Notes under the pieces: model-generated
What the model saw: the letters and a program-made list of their open reading frames with translations, nothing else
Told to the model about the DNA's origin: nothing
Databases searched by the model: none
In this document: piece by piece, positions 32,737-41,174 of the stretch
Position numbering within the stretch: position 1 is the first letter of the stretch
Layout: the number at the start of each line of letters is the position of its first letter
NCBI GenBank assembly: GCA_900541125.1
Contig: UQIK01000010.1
Coordinates: 11,925 to 75,924, forward strand
DNA: 64,000 bases
Source of the DNA: an uncultured Collinsella sp.
GTDB taxonomy: Bacteria > Actinomycetota > Coriobacteriia > Coriobacteriales > Coriobacteriaceae
Reading direction: 5' to 3'
Made by a program: the position numbers and the translations under genes

Positions 32737-33276
32737 CTAGTAGTTCACCACCTGCTCCTCAAAGTACGCCTTCGGGTGGTTACAAACCGGGCACACCTCG
32801 GGCGCCTCGGCACCAACATGCAGGTGCCCACAGTTCAGGCACTTCCACACCTTCACGCCCTCGCGCTCAAACACCTCGCCCGACTCAATGCGCTCGACAA
32901 GCTTGTTGTAGCGCTCCTCGTGAGCCTTCTCCACGGCACCGACGCCACGGAACTTTGCGGCGATTTCGGTAAAGCCCTCCTCCTCGGCGGTCTTGGCAAA
33001 CTCGTCGTACATCGTGGTCCACTCGTAGTTCTCGCCCGCAGCGGCATCACGCAAGTTGTCCAGGGTGTCGGGAACGGCGCCATCGTGCAGATACTTAAAC
33101 CACAGCTTGGCGTGCTCGGACTCGTTGCCTGCAGTCTCGGCAAAGATATTCGAGATCTGAACGTAGCCATCCTTCTTGGCCTTAGATGCGTAGTAGCGAT
33201 ACTTGGTATGCGCCTGGGACTCACCGGCAAAAGCGGTCTCGAGGTTCTTCTTGGTCTGAGAGTTCTCAAAATCCAT
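32737..33276 (-). CDS. Rubrerythrin
   Basis: This 179-residue non-haem iron peroxidase protects anaerobes from hydrogen peroxide. The ferritin-like domain has the diiron ligands in FAGESQAHTKYRYYA and GNESEHAKLW plus EKAHEERY, and a C-terminal rubredoxin domain has two Cys pairs (KCLNCG, CPVCNHP). ATG 33276 follows GAAGGGAAG and agrees with the family start MDFENSQTKKNL. It is transcribed alone. Confidence 0.95.
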   Translation of the reverse strand: MDFENSQTKKNLETAFAGESQAHTKYRYYASKAKKDGYVQISNIFAETAGNESEHAKLWFKYLHDGAVPDTLDNLRDAAAGENYEWTTMYDEFAKTAEEEGFTEIAAKFRGVGAVEKAHEERYNKLVERIESGEVFEREGVKVWKCLNCGHLHVGAEAPEVCPVCNHPKAYFEEQVVNY

Positions 33277-33390
33277 AGGTGTACTTCCCTTCAACACATG
33301 CCGCCCGTGGGATTCGAGCGGCCTTGTCTTTAGGATGCCCTCATGTCGAAAATCTAAACCTTACAATCCTGTTTTTCAGATTCGGGTGGG

Positions 33391-34296
33391 CTACACGCTT
33401 AGCCAGCGGTCACCCTCCACGCGGCAAAAGCCCTCACGCTCCAAGTCGGCCAAAATGCCTGCGACAAGATCGTGGTCGACCGGCTCGCGGCCTGCTGCCG
33501 CCTCCATTTCGTTGACGCCCGCCACGGCCTCGGCGAGTATGATGCCCGCCGGCCGCCCATCGCGCGCCGCCAGCAGCATGCGCACAATATGAGCGCGCTT
33601 TTGGCGACGCGAGCCCTCAAACTTGGACTGACGACTATAGCTCGCCGAGCGCCTAGACGGATTGGGCAGCGTCTTCTTAAGATACGCGCCATAATCCAGC
33701 AGCGCGTAATACCATGCGCGCGGTGTGTCGGCATCGTCGAGCGGCACGGCAAAGGGAGCGATCTCATCCGCCGTCGCACCGGGAGCCGCCGGACAGGCGG
33801 CCTGAATCAACGGCACCAGCTCGCGATCGGGAACGGCCGGCACATCGGGAAAGAAATGATGCAGAAAGACCGTGCGCACGTTGGTCTCCAGATACACACC
33901 CGGTAGATCGAAAGCAAACGACCGGATGCCCTGCGCCGTCGCCGGGCCAATACCGGGCAGGGCGACCAGGTCGCGCGTCTCACGTGGAAACTCCCCACCC
34001 CAGTCTTCCATAACGCACTGAGCGGCTCTATGAAGTGCCAGGGCGCGGCGATTGTAGCCCATCCCCTGCCACGCATCCAAGACATCGGAAGGGGCGGCCT
34101 GAGCGAGTGCCTGTACGGTCGGAAAGCGGTCGAGCCACGCGGGCATACGCGTCTCCACACGCGGCACCTGCGTTTGCTGCAGCATAACCTCGGAAAGCCA
34201 AATAATGTACGGGTCGCGCGTGCGGCGCCACGGAAGGTCGCGATAACGCAGGACCCCTTCCGAACGAATCATCGAACGAAAGGGGTCCTGAATCAT
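33391..34296 (-). CDS. MutY-like DNA glycosylase lacking the Fe-S cluster
   Basis: This 301-residue HhH-GPD protein shows the MutY signature LSEVMLQQTQV with Glu36, and the helix-hairpin-helix LPGIGPATAQGI. The usual catalytic Asp (DGNV in MutY) is Glu137 (LETNVRTV). The C-x6-C-x2-C-x5-C iron-sulfur motif is absent, and the C-terminal NUDIX-like domain is replaced by a short basic/winged-helix-like tail. It may be an adenine glycosylase variant or an enzyme with another base specificity. AAGGAG precedes the ATG. The gene is 21 bases after an Rrf2 regulator. Confidence 0.8.
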   Translation of the reverse strand: MIQDPFRSMIRSEGVLRYRDLPWRRTRDPYIIWLSEVMLQQTQVPRVETRMPAWLDRFPTVQALAQAAPSDVLDAWQGMGYNRRALALHRAAQCVMEDWGGEFPRETRDLVALPGIGPATAQGIRSFAFDLPGVYLETNVRTVFLHHFFPDVPAVPDRELVPLIQAACPAAPGATADEIAPFAVPLDDADTPRAWYYALLDYGAYLKKTLPNPSRRSASYSRQSKFEGSRRQKRAHIVRMLLAARDGRPAGIILAEAVAGVNEMEAAAGREPVDHDLVAGILADLEREGFCRVEGDRWLSV

Positions 34297-34317
34297 GGCT
34301 ATGCTCCTTATGCGGCG

Positions 34318-34803
34318 CTATTCCTCCCGGCAAGCGCACGCACAGGTGGCGTACTCGGGAAACGCATCGCGGTCGGCGAACTTGGAATCGACGGCCGGGA
34401 ACTGGCGGTGAGCGACGATATCGCCCAGCGAAACGGAATCGAGGTAGTCGCGCATCAGCGCTTGAGCTCCGGCCCACAGGGGATGATAGCAGCACGTGCC
34501 CATGCGCGCACAGTCGCCATCGGGCGCGGTGCAATCGTTCATGACCATGGGGCCCTGAACGGCCTCAACGACCTGGCGGATGGTGACATCGTCGGGGCTG
34601 ACCTTAAGACGCATGCCGCCATGGACGCCACGCAGGCTCTCCACAATACCGGCCTGAACCAAACCATGCTGAATCGAACGGGCAAACGAATACGGGACAT
34701 TGACCTCTTCGGCGGCGGTGCGAACAGAAAGCAGACGCTCCGGGTCCTCGGCAAGCATCGCGAGCATGCGAAGGGCGTAATCAGTCTTCCTCGATATGTC
34801 CAT
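34318..34803 (-). CDS. Rrf2-family iron-sulfur transcription regulator
   Basis: This 161-residue protein has the Rrf2 winged helix (MDISRKTDYALRMLAMLAE; VPYSFARSIQHGLVQAGIVES) and cysteines at 91, 98 and 104/105 that fit the cluster ligands of NsrR/IscR/RsrR-type sensors. A second unusual cluster, CACAC, sits near the C-terminus. It probably senses oxidative or nitrosative stress or Fe-S status. It is in one unit with the MutY-like gene, which links DNA-oxidation repair to redox sensing. AAAGGGG precedes the ATG. Confidence 0.88.
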   Translation of the reverse strand: MDISRKTDYALRMLAMLAEDPERLLSVRTAAEEVNVPYSFARSIQHGLVQAGIVESLRGVHGGMRLKVSPDDVTIRQVVEAVQGPMVMNDCTAPDGDCARMGTCCYHPLWAGAQALMRDYLDSVSLGDIVAHRQFPAVDSKFADRDAFPEYATCACACREE

Positions 34804-35110
34804 TTTTCCCCTTTCAAGGAATAGGAACAGCTCGAACGAGCTCCGGAGCCGAGCTTACGTCGAGACACCAATGACCGTATGGACGCCCAAATAGCAAAAC
34901 GGGTGCCCACTGAATGCCGCGTTTGAAGCCTCTTGCATCAAAAACGGCCCATAGTGCAATTTAGTATAACCTAACCCCCTGCTTCGTTGAACTGGTGTTG
35001 TGCAACAAACGCCTTGTTTAAACACAGGTCTCAAACGGAGCTTGTCCGGGAATTGGAAGGATTTGGTTTTGGGCGAAAGGGGCCGATGGGATCAAGGTCC
35101 TATCAAACGC
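34804..35110. other. Gene-free stretch upstream of the Rrf2 gene
   Basis: No gene was found. On the minus strand TATACT (about 34959-34964) with TTCAAC 17 bases upstream is a weak promoter candidate for the Rrf2-mutY unit, giving a leader of about 150 bases. No further repeat was recognised. Confidence 0.35.
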
Positions 35111-35138
35111 AAAAAGCCACGTCCGAAGACGTGGCTTT
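35111..35138 (-). terminator. Terminator of tRNA-Asp
   Basis: On the minus strand GCCACGTC-TTCG-GACGTGGC is followed by five T, directly after the tRNA 3' end. Confidence 0.9.
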
Positions 35139-35146
35139 AATTGCGT

Positions 35147-35224
<78 letters not shown>

Positions 35225-35270
35225 AGGCAGTCGTTCGCGTTTGTTTCCGCTCGCGTGCGCTGCGGGGATT

Positions 35271-35300
35271 AGTATACACAGAAGTCTGTCCGCCGCGCAA
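35271..35300 (-). promoter_or_regulatory. Promoter of tRNA-Asp
   Basis: On the minus strand TTGCGC (35295-35300) and TATACT (35271-35276) are 18 bases apart, about 40 bases before the tRNA 5' end. Confidence 0.6.
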
Positions 35301-35332
35301 CAACTTTTTTGAAAAAATTTTTCGGTCCCTCC

Positions 35333-35476
35333 GGGAGGGTCTCCGGGCCCGCTGGCGCGGGTTAAGTTTGCTGCTCTACAGTCCTGCGCAAGACGGAAAG
35401 CACATTAAGTGCTTTCCTTTGCGTGCGGAACTCGCGACAAACTTAACCCGCGCCAGCCGGCCCCGGAGACCCTCCC
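35333..35476. repeat. Giant hairpin with about 38-bp stem
   Basis: Arms 35333-35370 and 35438-35476 pair except for one bulge and one mismatch. The 67-base loop holds a further perfect hairpin GGAAAGCAC/GTGCTTTCC. Its size and position (3' region of the phosphodiesterase gene) recall element Y, but the conserved apex is at best vaguely similar. With the tRNA promoter and the hairpin at 35595-35626 this explains the gene-free stretch 35225-35632. Confidence 0.85.
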
Positions 35477-35594
35477 TGCCGTCACTTTGTTCGAGCCGTT
35501 GTTGTTGCTCGCCGCTTCGCGGCTCGGCGGCCCCGTTCTCCGCGGCGGGGTTGTCTAAGGTTCTTGTTGAAGCTCGGCCATTGGCTCAAATGGA

Positions 35595-35626
35595 AACGGG
35601 GGACGTATCTGCATCCCCCGTTTTTG
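35595..35626. terminator. Terminator hairpin after the phosphodiesterase gene
   Basis: ACGGGGGA and TCCCCCGT pair around a 10-base loop. T-run on the + strand, AAAAC on the other side. Confidence 0.65.
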
Positions 35627-35632
35627 TTGTGA

Positions 35633-36100
35633 TTACTCTAGGTCAATAAACTTGGTGCTTAGGATCTTGCCGTCTTTTACTAGCATTCTGGCCATGGTGG
35701 GGCCTCGGGTGCCTCTGGGGTAGCTGGCGCTGCCCGGGTTGAGGACTAAACAACGGCCCACTTGGGCTTCTTTGGTTACGTGGGTGTGGCCGTTGATGGC
35801 TACGTCTACGGATCCCACCGGAAGGTCTTCGCGGTAGTGGGCTACGGCAAATTTGAGGCCTTCGTAGGTGAAGAGGGCCAGACGGTCTACATCCGGGCCG
35901 TAGTCGCGGTAGTAGTCGTTGTTTCCTAGGACCGCTCGCACGGGGGCGATGGTGCATAGATGCTCGTAATCCATCTCTGAGGTGAGGTCTCCGGCGTGAA
36001 TGATCAGATCTGCGCCCTTGAGCTCGTCCAGAAGCGCGGGCGAAAGATAGCCGTGGGTGTCCGAGATGATGTCGATGCGCTTGGCACTTGCACTGTTCAT
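35633..36100 (-). CDS. YfcE/MJ0936-family metallophosphodiesterase
   Basis: This 155-residue calcineurin-like phosphoesterase has the metal motifs ISDTHGY (near the start), HAGDLTSE, GNND and NGHTHVT, and LNPGSASYPRG. The family hydrolyses model phosphodiesters in vitro and the natural substrate is unclear. ATG 36100 has GAAGGGA upstream; a longer reading frame starting at 36148 runs into the terminator of the next gene. Confidence 0.9.
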   Translation of the reverse strand: MNSASAKRIDIISDTHGYLSPALLDELKGADLIIHAGDLTSEMDYEHLCTIAPVRAVLGNNDYYRDYGPDVDRLALFTYEGLKFAVAHYREDLPVGSVDVAINGHTHVTKEAQVGRCLVLNPGSASYPRGTRGPTMARMLVKDGKILSTKFIDLE

Positions 36101-36136
36101 GGGATCCCTTCTGCAAAACCGATTCGACGTATATAC

Positions 36137-36184
36137 AAAAAGCCCCACGGCTCCGCAGACAATTGGTCTACAGGGCTGCGGGGC
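36137..36184 (-). terminator. Terminator of the glycosyltransferase-kinase-regulator operon
   Basis: On the minus strand a GC-rich stem (GGCCCCGCAG... with ...GCCGTGGGGC, imperfect) is followed by five T, just after the response-regulator stop. Confidence 0.8.
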
Positions 36185-36191
36185 CAGTGTA

Positions 36192-36908
36192 CTAGAGGCT
36201 CAGGGCCTTCTTGAGCGGCACAACGCGGCGGCGCGAAACCGGCACGCGTTCGTCGACGCCCGTAATACCCAGTTGGATAGCGCCCGAGGGCACCGTCTCG
36301 ACATCCGTGACGCACGCCAAGTTGACGATATAGCGGCGATGAACGCGAAAGAAGCCAAAGTCGCAAAGCTTGGCCTCGAACTGCGCCAGCGAAGTCGTCG
36401 ATAGAAAACGATCATCGACGGTATAGATACAGGAGTAATCGTCCTTGGCCATGATGAAGCGAATGTCATCCACGGGGATGAGGACCTTACGGCCGCCCTT
36501 TTCCACCGGAATGCGCTCGATGGTGGCTTTGCTGTCCGTGACGGGCTTGGCGTGCTGCATGACCTTCTCGATCGCGCGATCCAGGCGTGCCTCCTCGACC
36601 GGCTTCATGAGGTAATCGACGGCATCTACGTCGAACGCCTCGACGGCATGATCGCTATACGCGGTCACAAACACAATCGCCGGCGGATTCTTAAGCTTAT
36701 GCAGTGCCTCGGCAAGCTGCAGACCAGAAGCACCGGGCATCGAGATATCGAGAAATACGACATCGACGCGGCTTTCCATCAACATCTCAATGGCGGAGCG
36801 GACGCTCGACGCCTCAGTGATCGTGCCGATCTTGCCCGTCTGCTCGAGCAAGAAGCGAAGTTCCGAACGGGCCGGGGCCTCGTCATCCACAATCATCGCA
36901 CGCAGCAT
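36192..36908 (-). CDS. LytTR-type response regulator (RR1)
   Basis: This 238-residue protein has a receiver domain (1-120) with Asp8/Asp9 and phospho-acceptor Asp54 (FLDISMPG) and a C-terminal LytTR DNA-binding domain (about 140-238: RFIMAKDDYSCIYT, FFRVHRRYIVNL). LytTR proteins bind direct repeats and control cell-envelope, pyruvate or virulence genes. It is 72 bases downstream of its kinase. ATG 36908 is taken, with AAAGG upstream; earlier or later starts would change only the first few residues. Confidence 0.92.
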   Translation of the reverse strand: MLRAMIVDDEAPARSELRFLLEQTGKIGTITEASSVRSAIEMLMESRVDVVFLDISMPGASGLQLAEALHKLKNPPAIVFVTAYSDHAVEAFDVDAVDYLMKPVEEARLDRAIEKVMQHAKPVTDSKATIERIPVEKGGRKVLIPVDDIRFIMAKDDYSCIYTVDDRFLSTTSLAQFEAKLCDFGFFRVHRRYIVNLACVTDVETVPSGAIQLGITGVDERVPVSRRRVVPLKKALSL

Positions 36909-36980
36909 AGGGATTAAACCTTTCGTCAACAAACTACGCTGGGCATCCGCCGCTTGGCGTTGAGCCCATAGCCTTTTATT

Positions 36981-38324
36981 TTACTCTTGAATGTCAAAGA
37001 TGCTCTCTGACAAATCAAGATGCAGGAGCACTTTGGTACCCTTGCCCGGCGCCGATTCGACGCGCGTATAAGAGTGCGGTCCATAAAAGCGATGGATGCG
37101 CTCAGAAATATTGTGCATGGCCACGCCGGCGCCGCCGCCTTGCGGGGAACTGGCATCGGGGCGGGCGGAGCGTTCATCAAACAGCCTGGCGGCGGTGCCC
37201 TCGTCCATGCCCACGCCGTTGTCGGCCACGGCAATCAGGATTGCGTCGTCGCCGTCTTGATGGACGGTCACATCGATCCGCAGGGCGTCGTCATCGCCCA
37301 TGCCATGCCGCACGGCGTTCTCGACGATGGGCTGGATTACAAAGGCCGGGACCAACGTGTCCTCGACATCCTCGGAGACATCGAAGGTCGCCAGTACGCG
37401 GTCCTCGCCAAAGCGCGCCTTCTCAAACGTCAGGTAGCGCTTGGTCTGGGCAACCTCGCGCGAGACCGGGATAAGCGACCCCGAGTTGTCGAGCGTGGCG
37501 CGATAGAACGAGGAGAACTCGCGCAGCAGCTCGCGGGCGCGCAGCGGGTCGGTGCGTGTAAACGACGCAATGGTGTTGAGCGTGTTAAACAGAAAGTGCG
37601 GATTGATCTGCGCCTGCAGGGCACGAACCTCGGCACGGGCCGTGAGCTCCTTTTGCACCTCGAGCTCGTGGATGGCGAGCTGCGTGGACAGAATCTCGGC
37701 AAAACCCGAGGCGAGCGCATACTGGGTACGGTCGACGGCACGCGGGGTCTTGTAGTAGAACTTGAGCGTGCCGACGGTGCGGTCGCCCACCTTGATGGGC
37801 GCGATGATACCGGCGGGGACATGGTTGTGCGAACCATCCGAACCCAGCACGTCCACCACGCGGTTGAACGACTGCACGATGCCGTGCTCAATGACGTAGC
37901 GCGTGGCAAGCGTGTGGATGGGCGAATCGGGCAGCAGCTTTTCCTCGAACTCGCCCGCGCAGGCCAGCACGTTGCTCTCATCGGTGATGGCAACGGTCAT
38001 GGCACGTGTCTCGGGCAGGATACGCCGGCACACCAAAAGCGCCGATTCCTGCGTCAGACCGCCCTTAATGTCCTCGAGCATGGCCGAGGCAACCGAAAGC
38101 GTCTCCTCGGTGTACTGGGAGCGTACCGAATCGGGATTGAGCGTCAAATAGATAAAGATGCACAGGAAGATGCACAGTAACGCACAGGCGACCACCGTGG
38201 CAATCGGCTCAATGCCAGTCGCCAGGGCAAAGATAAAGTATGCCAACACGCAAACGGCGCAGACAACGGCGATGATGCGAAAGATTGAAATTGAATTATC
38301 ACGCTGGGCGCGGCGGTCGATCAT
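36981..38324 (-). CDS. LytS-type sensor histidine kinase (HK1)
   Basis: This 447-residue kinase has two membrane helices (13-33, 40-62), a GAF-like sensor (about 75-215), a His_kinase domain with His243 in LQAQINPHFLFNTLN, and an HATPase domain (NAVRHG, ADNGVGM, GAGVAMHNI). Unlike classic LytS it has only two N-terminal helices. Its ATG overlaps the glycosyltransferase stop (ATGA), so the two proteins are probably made together. The likely partner is RR1. Confidence 0.92.
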   Translation of the reverse strand: MIDRRAQRDNSISIFRIIAVVCAVCVLAYFIFALATGIEPIATVVACALLCIFLCIFIYLTLNPDSVRSQYTEETLSVASAMLEDIKGGLTQESALLVCRRILPETRAMTVAITDESNVLACAGEFEEKLLPDSPIHTLATRYVIEHGIVQSFNRVVDVLGSDGSHNHVPAGIIAPIKVGDRTVGTLKFYYKTPRAVDRTQYALASGFAEILSTQLAIHELEVQKELTARAEVRALQAQINPHFLFNTLNTIASFTRTDPLRARELLREFSSFYRATLDNSGSLIPVSREVAQTKRYLTFEKARFGEDRVLATFDVSEDVEDTLVPAFVIQPIVENAVRHGMGDDDALRIDVTVHQDGDDAILIAVADNGVGMDEGTAARLFDERSARPDASSPQGGGAGVAMHNISERIHRFYGPHSYTRVESAPGKGTKVLLHLDLSESIFDIQE

Positions 38325-39508
38325 TCAGCCCCCTCCAGGATGCTAATCAGTTGTGCGTCGCGCCAAAGTTCGTCCATGATCTTGGGCCAGAAACTCTGAA
38401 AACGCAGGTAGCTTGCGGCGTTTTGGCGGGCATAGGTCTTGGCCTCGTCAATACCATGACGCCAGATGCGCAGATACCCCTCGTGCTCGCGGGTAAACAT
38501 GCTGCGGACCATGGCAGTCTTGCGCACGCGGTCGTCAAGCTCGCGCGAGATCCACGGACCCGGATAGGGCATGAGTGATGCGGCCGTAACCGGAATGAGC
38601 TCCTTTTGGTGCGCAGCGAACGTCAGCTTGGCCCGCTCGTAGTACCAACGGTACACGTCCTGCATAAAGCGCGGCGAGCGCTTCTCGGACTCGGGCGGCA
38701 GGTGGCGCACGGTCCACTCGTTATCGAACCACACGTCGTAGCCAAACATGCGCATGTTAAAGAGATAGTCCAGATCCTCGCCGCGGGTGATAAACGGGTC
38801 GAATGCTACGCGGGTAAACGCACGGGCATGCAGGGCCATCAGGCCGCCGCACACGTAATTGGAGCGCGAGATGCGAGTGCCCGAGAGCGCCTTTTTCATC
38901 CAGCGATTGAACTCGATACGCTTGGTCCACCAGCGATGGCAAATGCCCGCTTTGTCCGTGGGAGCCAGCGGCGACCCGTCGCGATCGTAAAAGTATCCGC
39001 TCTTGACTAAAATCGGCAGGCCCTGACGCGTCTGTTGGCCCAGTGCATAGGTCGCACGCTTCATAAAGTCGGCATCGATGACGGTCTCGTCGTCATCCAA
39101 AAACACAACCGCGTCGTGCCCCAGCACCGCCGCGCAGGCAAGACCCATGTTGCGGATGGCGCCGTAGCCGCGCAGGCTCACGCACTCGCCCGAGCCTTTG
39201 GGCGCAATCTGCGCCACGCGGTCGGCAACACGCGAAGCCTGAGTATTGGTAACGATAGTGACCTTAAGTGAGGGATGCGCATTAACGATTTCGTGCACGC
39301 GACGGGATACGTCGGCCGTGGCAGAAACCGGACAGACCACCAAGAGAATGATGCGCGGAATGTCGCGCACCTGTTCGAGCGAAGTCAGGCAGCGATCGAG
39401 TTCCGGGTTGGCGGCATTGAGCGACGTCGAGTGATCGTAGGTGCCGGGAGCGTTTGCTTGGGTATCATCGCCCGCCCAATATGTTGGGATCACAACCGTG
39501 GCGTTCAT
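38321..39508 (-). CDS. Family-2 glycosyltransferase
   Basis: This 395-residue protein has a GT-A fold: VVIPTYW at the start, metal/nucleotide motif VFLDDDE (about 150), VCGGLMALHARAF and acceptor/catalytic RGEDLDYLFNMRMFG. No membrane helix is evident. It would transfer a sugar to a surface glycan or lipid. ATG 39508 has GGAGGG upstream. It is the first gene of an operon with HK1 (4-base overlap) and RR1, an unusual pairing. Confidence 0.82.
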   Translation of the reverse strand: MNATVVIPTYWAGDDTQANAPGTYDHSTSLNAANPELDRCLTSLEQVRDIPRIILLVVCPVSATADVSRRVHEIVNAHPSLKVTIVTNTQASRVADRVAQIAPKGSGECVSLRGYGAIRNMGLACAAVLGHDAVVFLDDDETVIDADFMKRATYALGQQTRQGLPILVKSGYFYDRDGSPLAPTDKAGICHRWWTKRIEFNRWMKKALSGTRISRSNYVCGGLMALHARAFTRVAFDPFITRGEDLDYLFNMRMFGYDVWFDNEWTVRHLPPESEKRSPRFMQDVYRWYYERAKLTFAAHQKELIPVTAASLMPYPGPWISRELDDRVRKTAMVRSMFTREHEGYLRIWRHGIDEAKTYARQNAASYLRFQSFWPKIMDELWRDAQLISILEGAE

Positions 39509-39530
39509 ACCTTTACCCTCCTTGCAACAC

Positions 39531-39566
39531 AAAAACGGGGCGCCGCCAAACACAGGCGACGCCCCG
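39531..39566 (-). terminator. Terminator between the MFS gene and the glycosyltransferase operon
   Basis: CGGGGCGCCGCC and GGCGACGCCCCG pair, with five T on the minus strand. It ends the MFS transcript. A TATGAT box lies upstream of it (about 39583-39588, minus strand), so if that is the operon promoter the hairpin could act as an attenuator of the glycosyltransferase operon. Confidence 0.8.
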
Positions 39567-39690
39567 CGACCTAGCTGGTTCCATCATACCCACTTGGGCT
39601 AAACATTGTTCGGAAGTCAGAATGATTTATGCGGCTACTTCAAAATGAGTGCTGCAGATAGGCCCAATTGCTGCACTGAGCCCGGTTGCC

Positions 39691-40941
39691 TTACGCCGCC
39701 GTCTGAGCCATGCGGGACAGACGGACCAGCAGCACAAAGCCAAGCACCAGCAGCACGCCGATGGAAAGGACACCCAGCGACGGGTTGCCGGTCAGCGAGG
39801 TGACGACCGACACCAGGAAGGTGCCCATCACGCTTGCGTAGCGGCCAAAGATATCAAAGAAGCCGTAGTACTCGTTGGACTTTTCCTTGGGGATGATGCG
39901 GCCAAAATAGCTGCGGCTGAGCGCCTGCACGCCACCTTGGAACAAGCCGACCAAAATGGCGAGCACCCAAAACTCAAAGGCAGTCTTTAAGAAAAACGCG
40001 GCAAAGAGCACGATGCCCATGTAGGCGGCGACGGCCACCATGATCATGTTGAGCGTGCCCACGCGACCGGCGAGCTTGCCGTAGATGATGGCGGACGGGA
40101 AAGCGACGAACTGCGTAACGAGCAGCGCCAGCACCAGCTGGGTCGAATCGATGCCCAAAGCCGAGCCGTAGCTGGTTGCCATGGAGATGACCGTATGGAC
40201 GCCATCGATGTAGAAGAAGAACGCGATCATGTAGACCAGCACGGGCTTGTTGTGGGCGATCTCGCGCATGGTGTGTCCGACCTCGGAGAACACGCCGCCC
40301 ACGATGTGGCCGATGGTGTCCTGGGGACCGCGCTCGCGACCGTACTTTTGCTTATAGGTGCGAATGAGCGGCAGGGTAAAGATGAGCCACCAGGCACCGG
40401 TGATGACAAACGACAGACGCGTTGCCAGCATGGTGGGGACGCCAAGAGCGGGGCCACCCATGATAAGCGCCAAGCAGATGATGAACGGCACGGTAGAACC
40501 GATGTAGCCCCAGGCATAGCCCGAGCTGGACACGGCGTCCATGCGCTCGTCGGTGGTAATGTCGGGCAGCATGGCGTCGTAGAACGTCATAGAAGAGTTA
40601 AGGCCGATAGTGCACAGCACGTACACGGTCAAAAATGCCATGGCGGACATGGGGATAGCCTGCGCCAGGCAAAGAACCAGGCCCGTAAGGAAGAAGCCCA
40701 AGAAGAACTTGATCTTGTTGCCGGCGTAATCGGCAAGCGCGCCCAGAATGGGCATGAGCATGGCAATGACCAACGAGGCGATCGTCTGTGCGTTGCCCCA
40801 AGCGACCACCAGGTCGGCCGAGGAAGCACCGGTATTGATGGCGTTAAAGTAGATGGGCACCACCGAGGTATTGAGCAGCACGAGGGCCGAGTTGCCCACA
40901 TCGTACATAACCCAGTTACGCTCGAGCTTGGTGTATTTCAT
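39691..40941 (-). CDS. Atg22/UMF1-like MFS transporter
   Basis: This 416-residue protein with about twelve membrane helices starts WVMYDVGNSALVLL, as in the bacterial Atg22/UMF1 group, and carries SSSGYAWGYIGS and LSRSYFGRIIPKEKSNEYYGFFDIFGRYASVMG, a strong family signature. The fungal relative exports amino acids from the vacuole; bacterial roles are not established. GAAGGGG precedes the ATG. It is transcribed alone and has its own terminator. Confidence 0.88.
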   Translation of the reverse strand: MKYTKLERNWVMYDVGNSALVLLNTSVVPIYFNAINTGASSADLVVAWGNAQTIASLVIAMLMPILGALADYAGNKIKFFLGFFLTGLVLCLAQAIPMSAMAFLTVYVLCTIGLNSSMTFYDAMLPDITTDERMDAVSSSGYAWGYIGSTVPFIICLALIMGGPALGVPTMLATRLSFVITGAWWLIFTLPLIRTYKQKYGRERGPQDTIGHIVGGVFSEVGHTMREIAHNKPVLVYMIAFFFYIDGVHTVISMATSYGSALGIDSTQLVLALLVTQFVAFPSAIIYGKLAGRVGTLNMIMVAVAAYMGIVLFAAFFLKTAFEFWVLAILVGLFQGGVQALSRSYFGRIIPKEKSNEYYGFFDIFGRYASVMGTFLVSVVTSLTGNPSLGVLSIGVLLVLGFVLLVRLSRMAQTAA

Positions 40942-41080
40942 GGACAGGGCCCCTTCGTATTCGCCCGATATGCAGTTAGTTCATCGTACCCCAATTGTCC
41001 AGAAGCGCCGGTAAGGATTCGGCAAAGGGACAGGAGCGGTCATACGGACACGCAGGGCGAAACGCCATCCCATCAACGCA

Positions 41081-41145
41081 GTTGCGGTGAAATAGTTCCC
41101 GCTTAGCCCTCCGGGGGCTTCATTCAGGAACTATTCCACCGCAAC
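41081..41145. repeat. 19-bp inverted repeat after the phospholipase-like gene
   Basis: GTTGCGGTGAAATAGTTCC (41081-41099) pairs with 41127-41145 at 18 of 19 positions. Inside lies GCCC-TCCG-GGGC. It sits downstream of the 41175 gene and may serve as its transcript end, although no T-run follows. Confidence 0.75.
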
Positions 41146-41174
41146 TTATTGGAGAGTATGGGCGAGGCAGCTTG

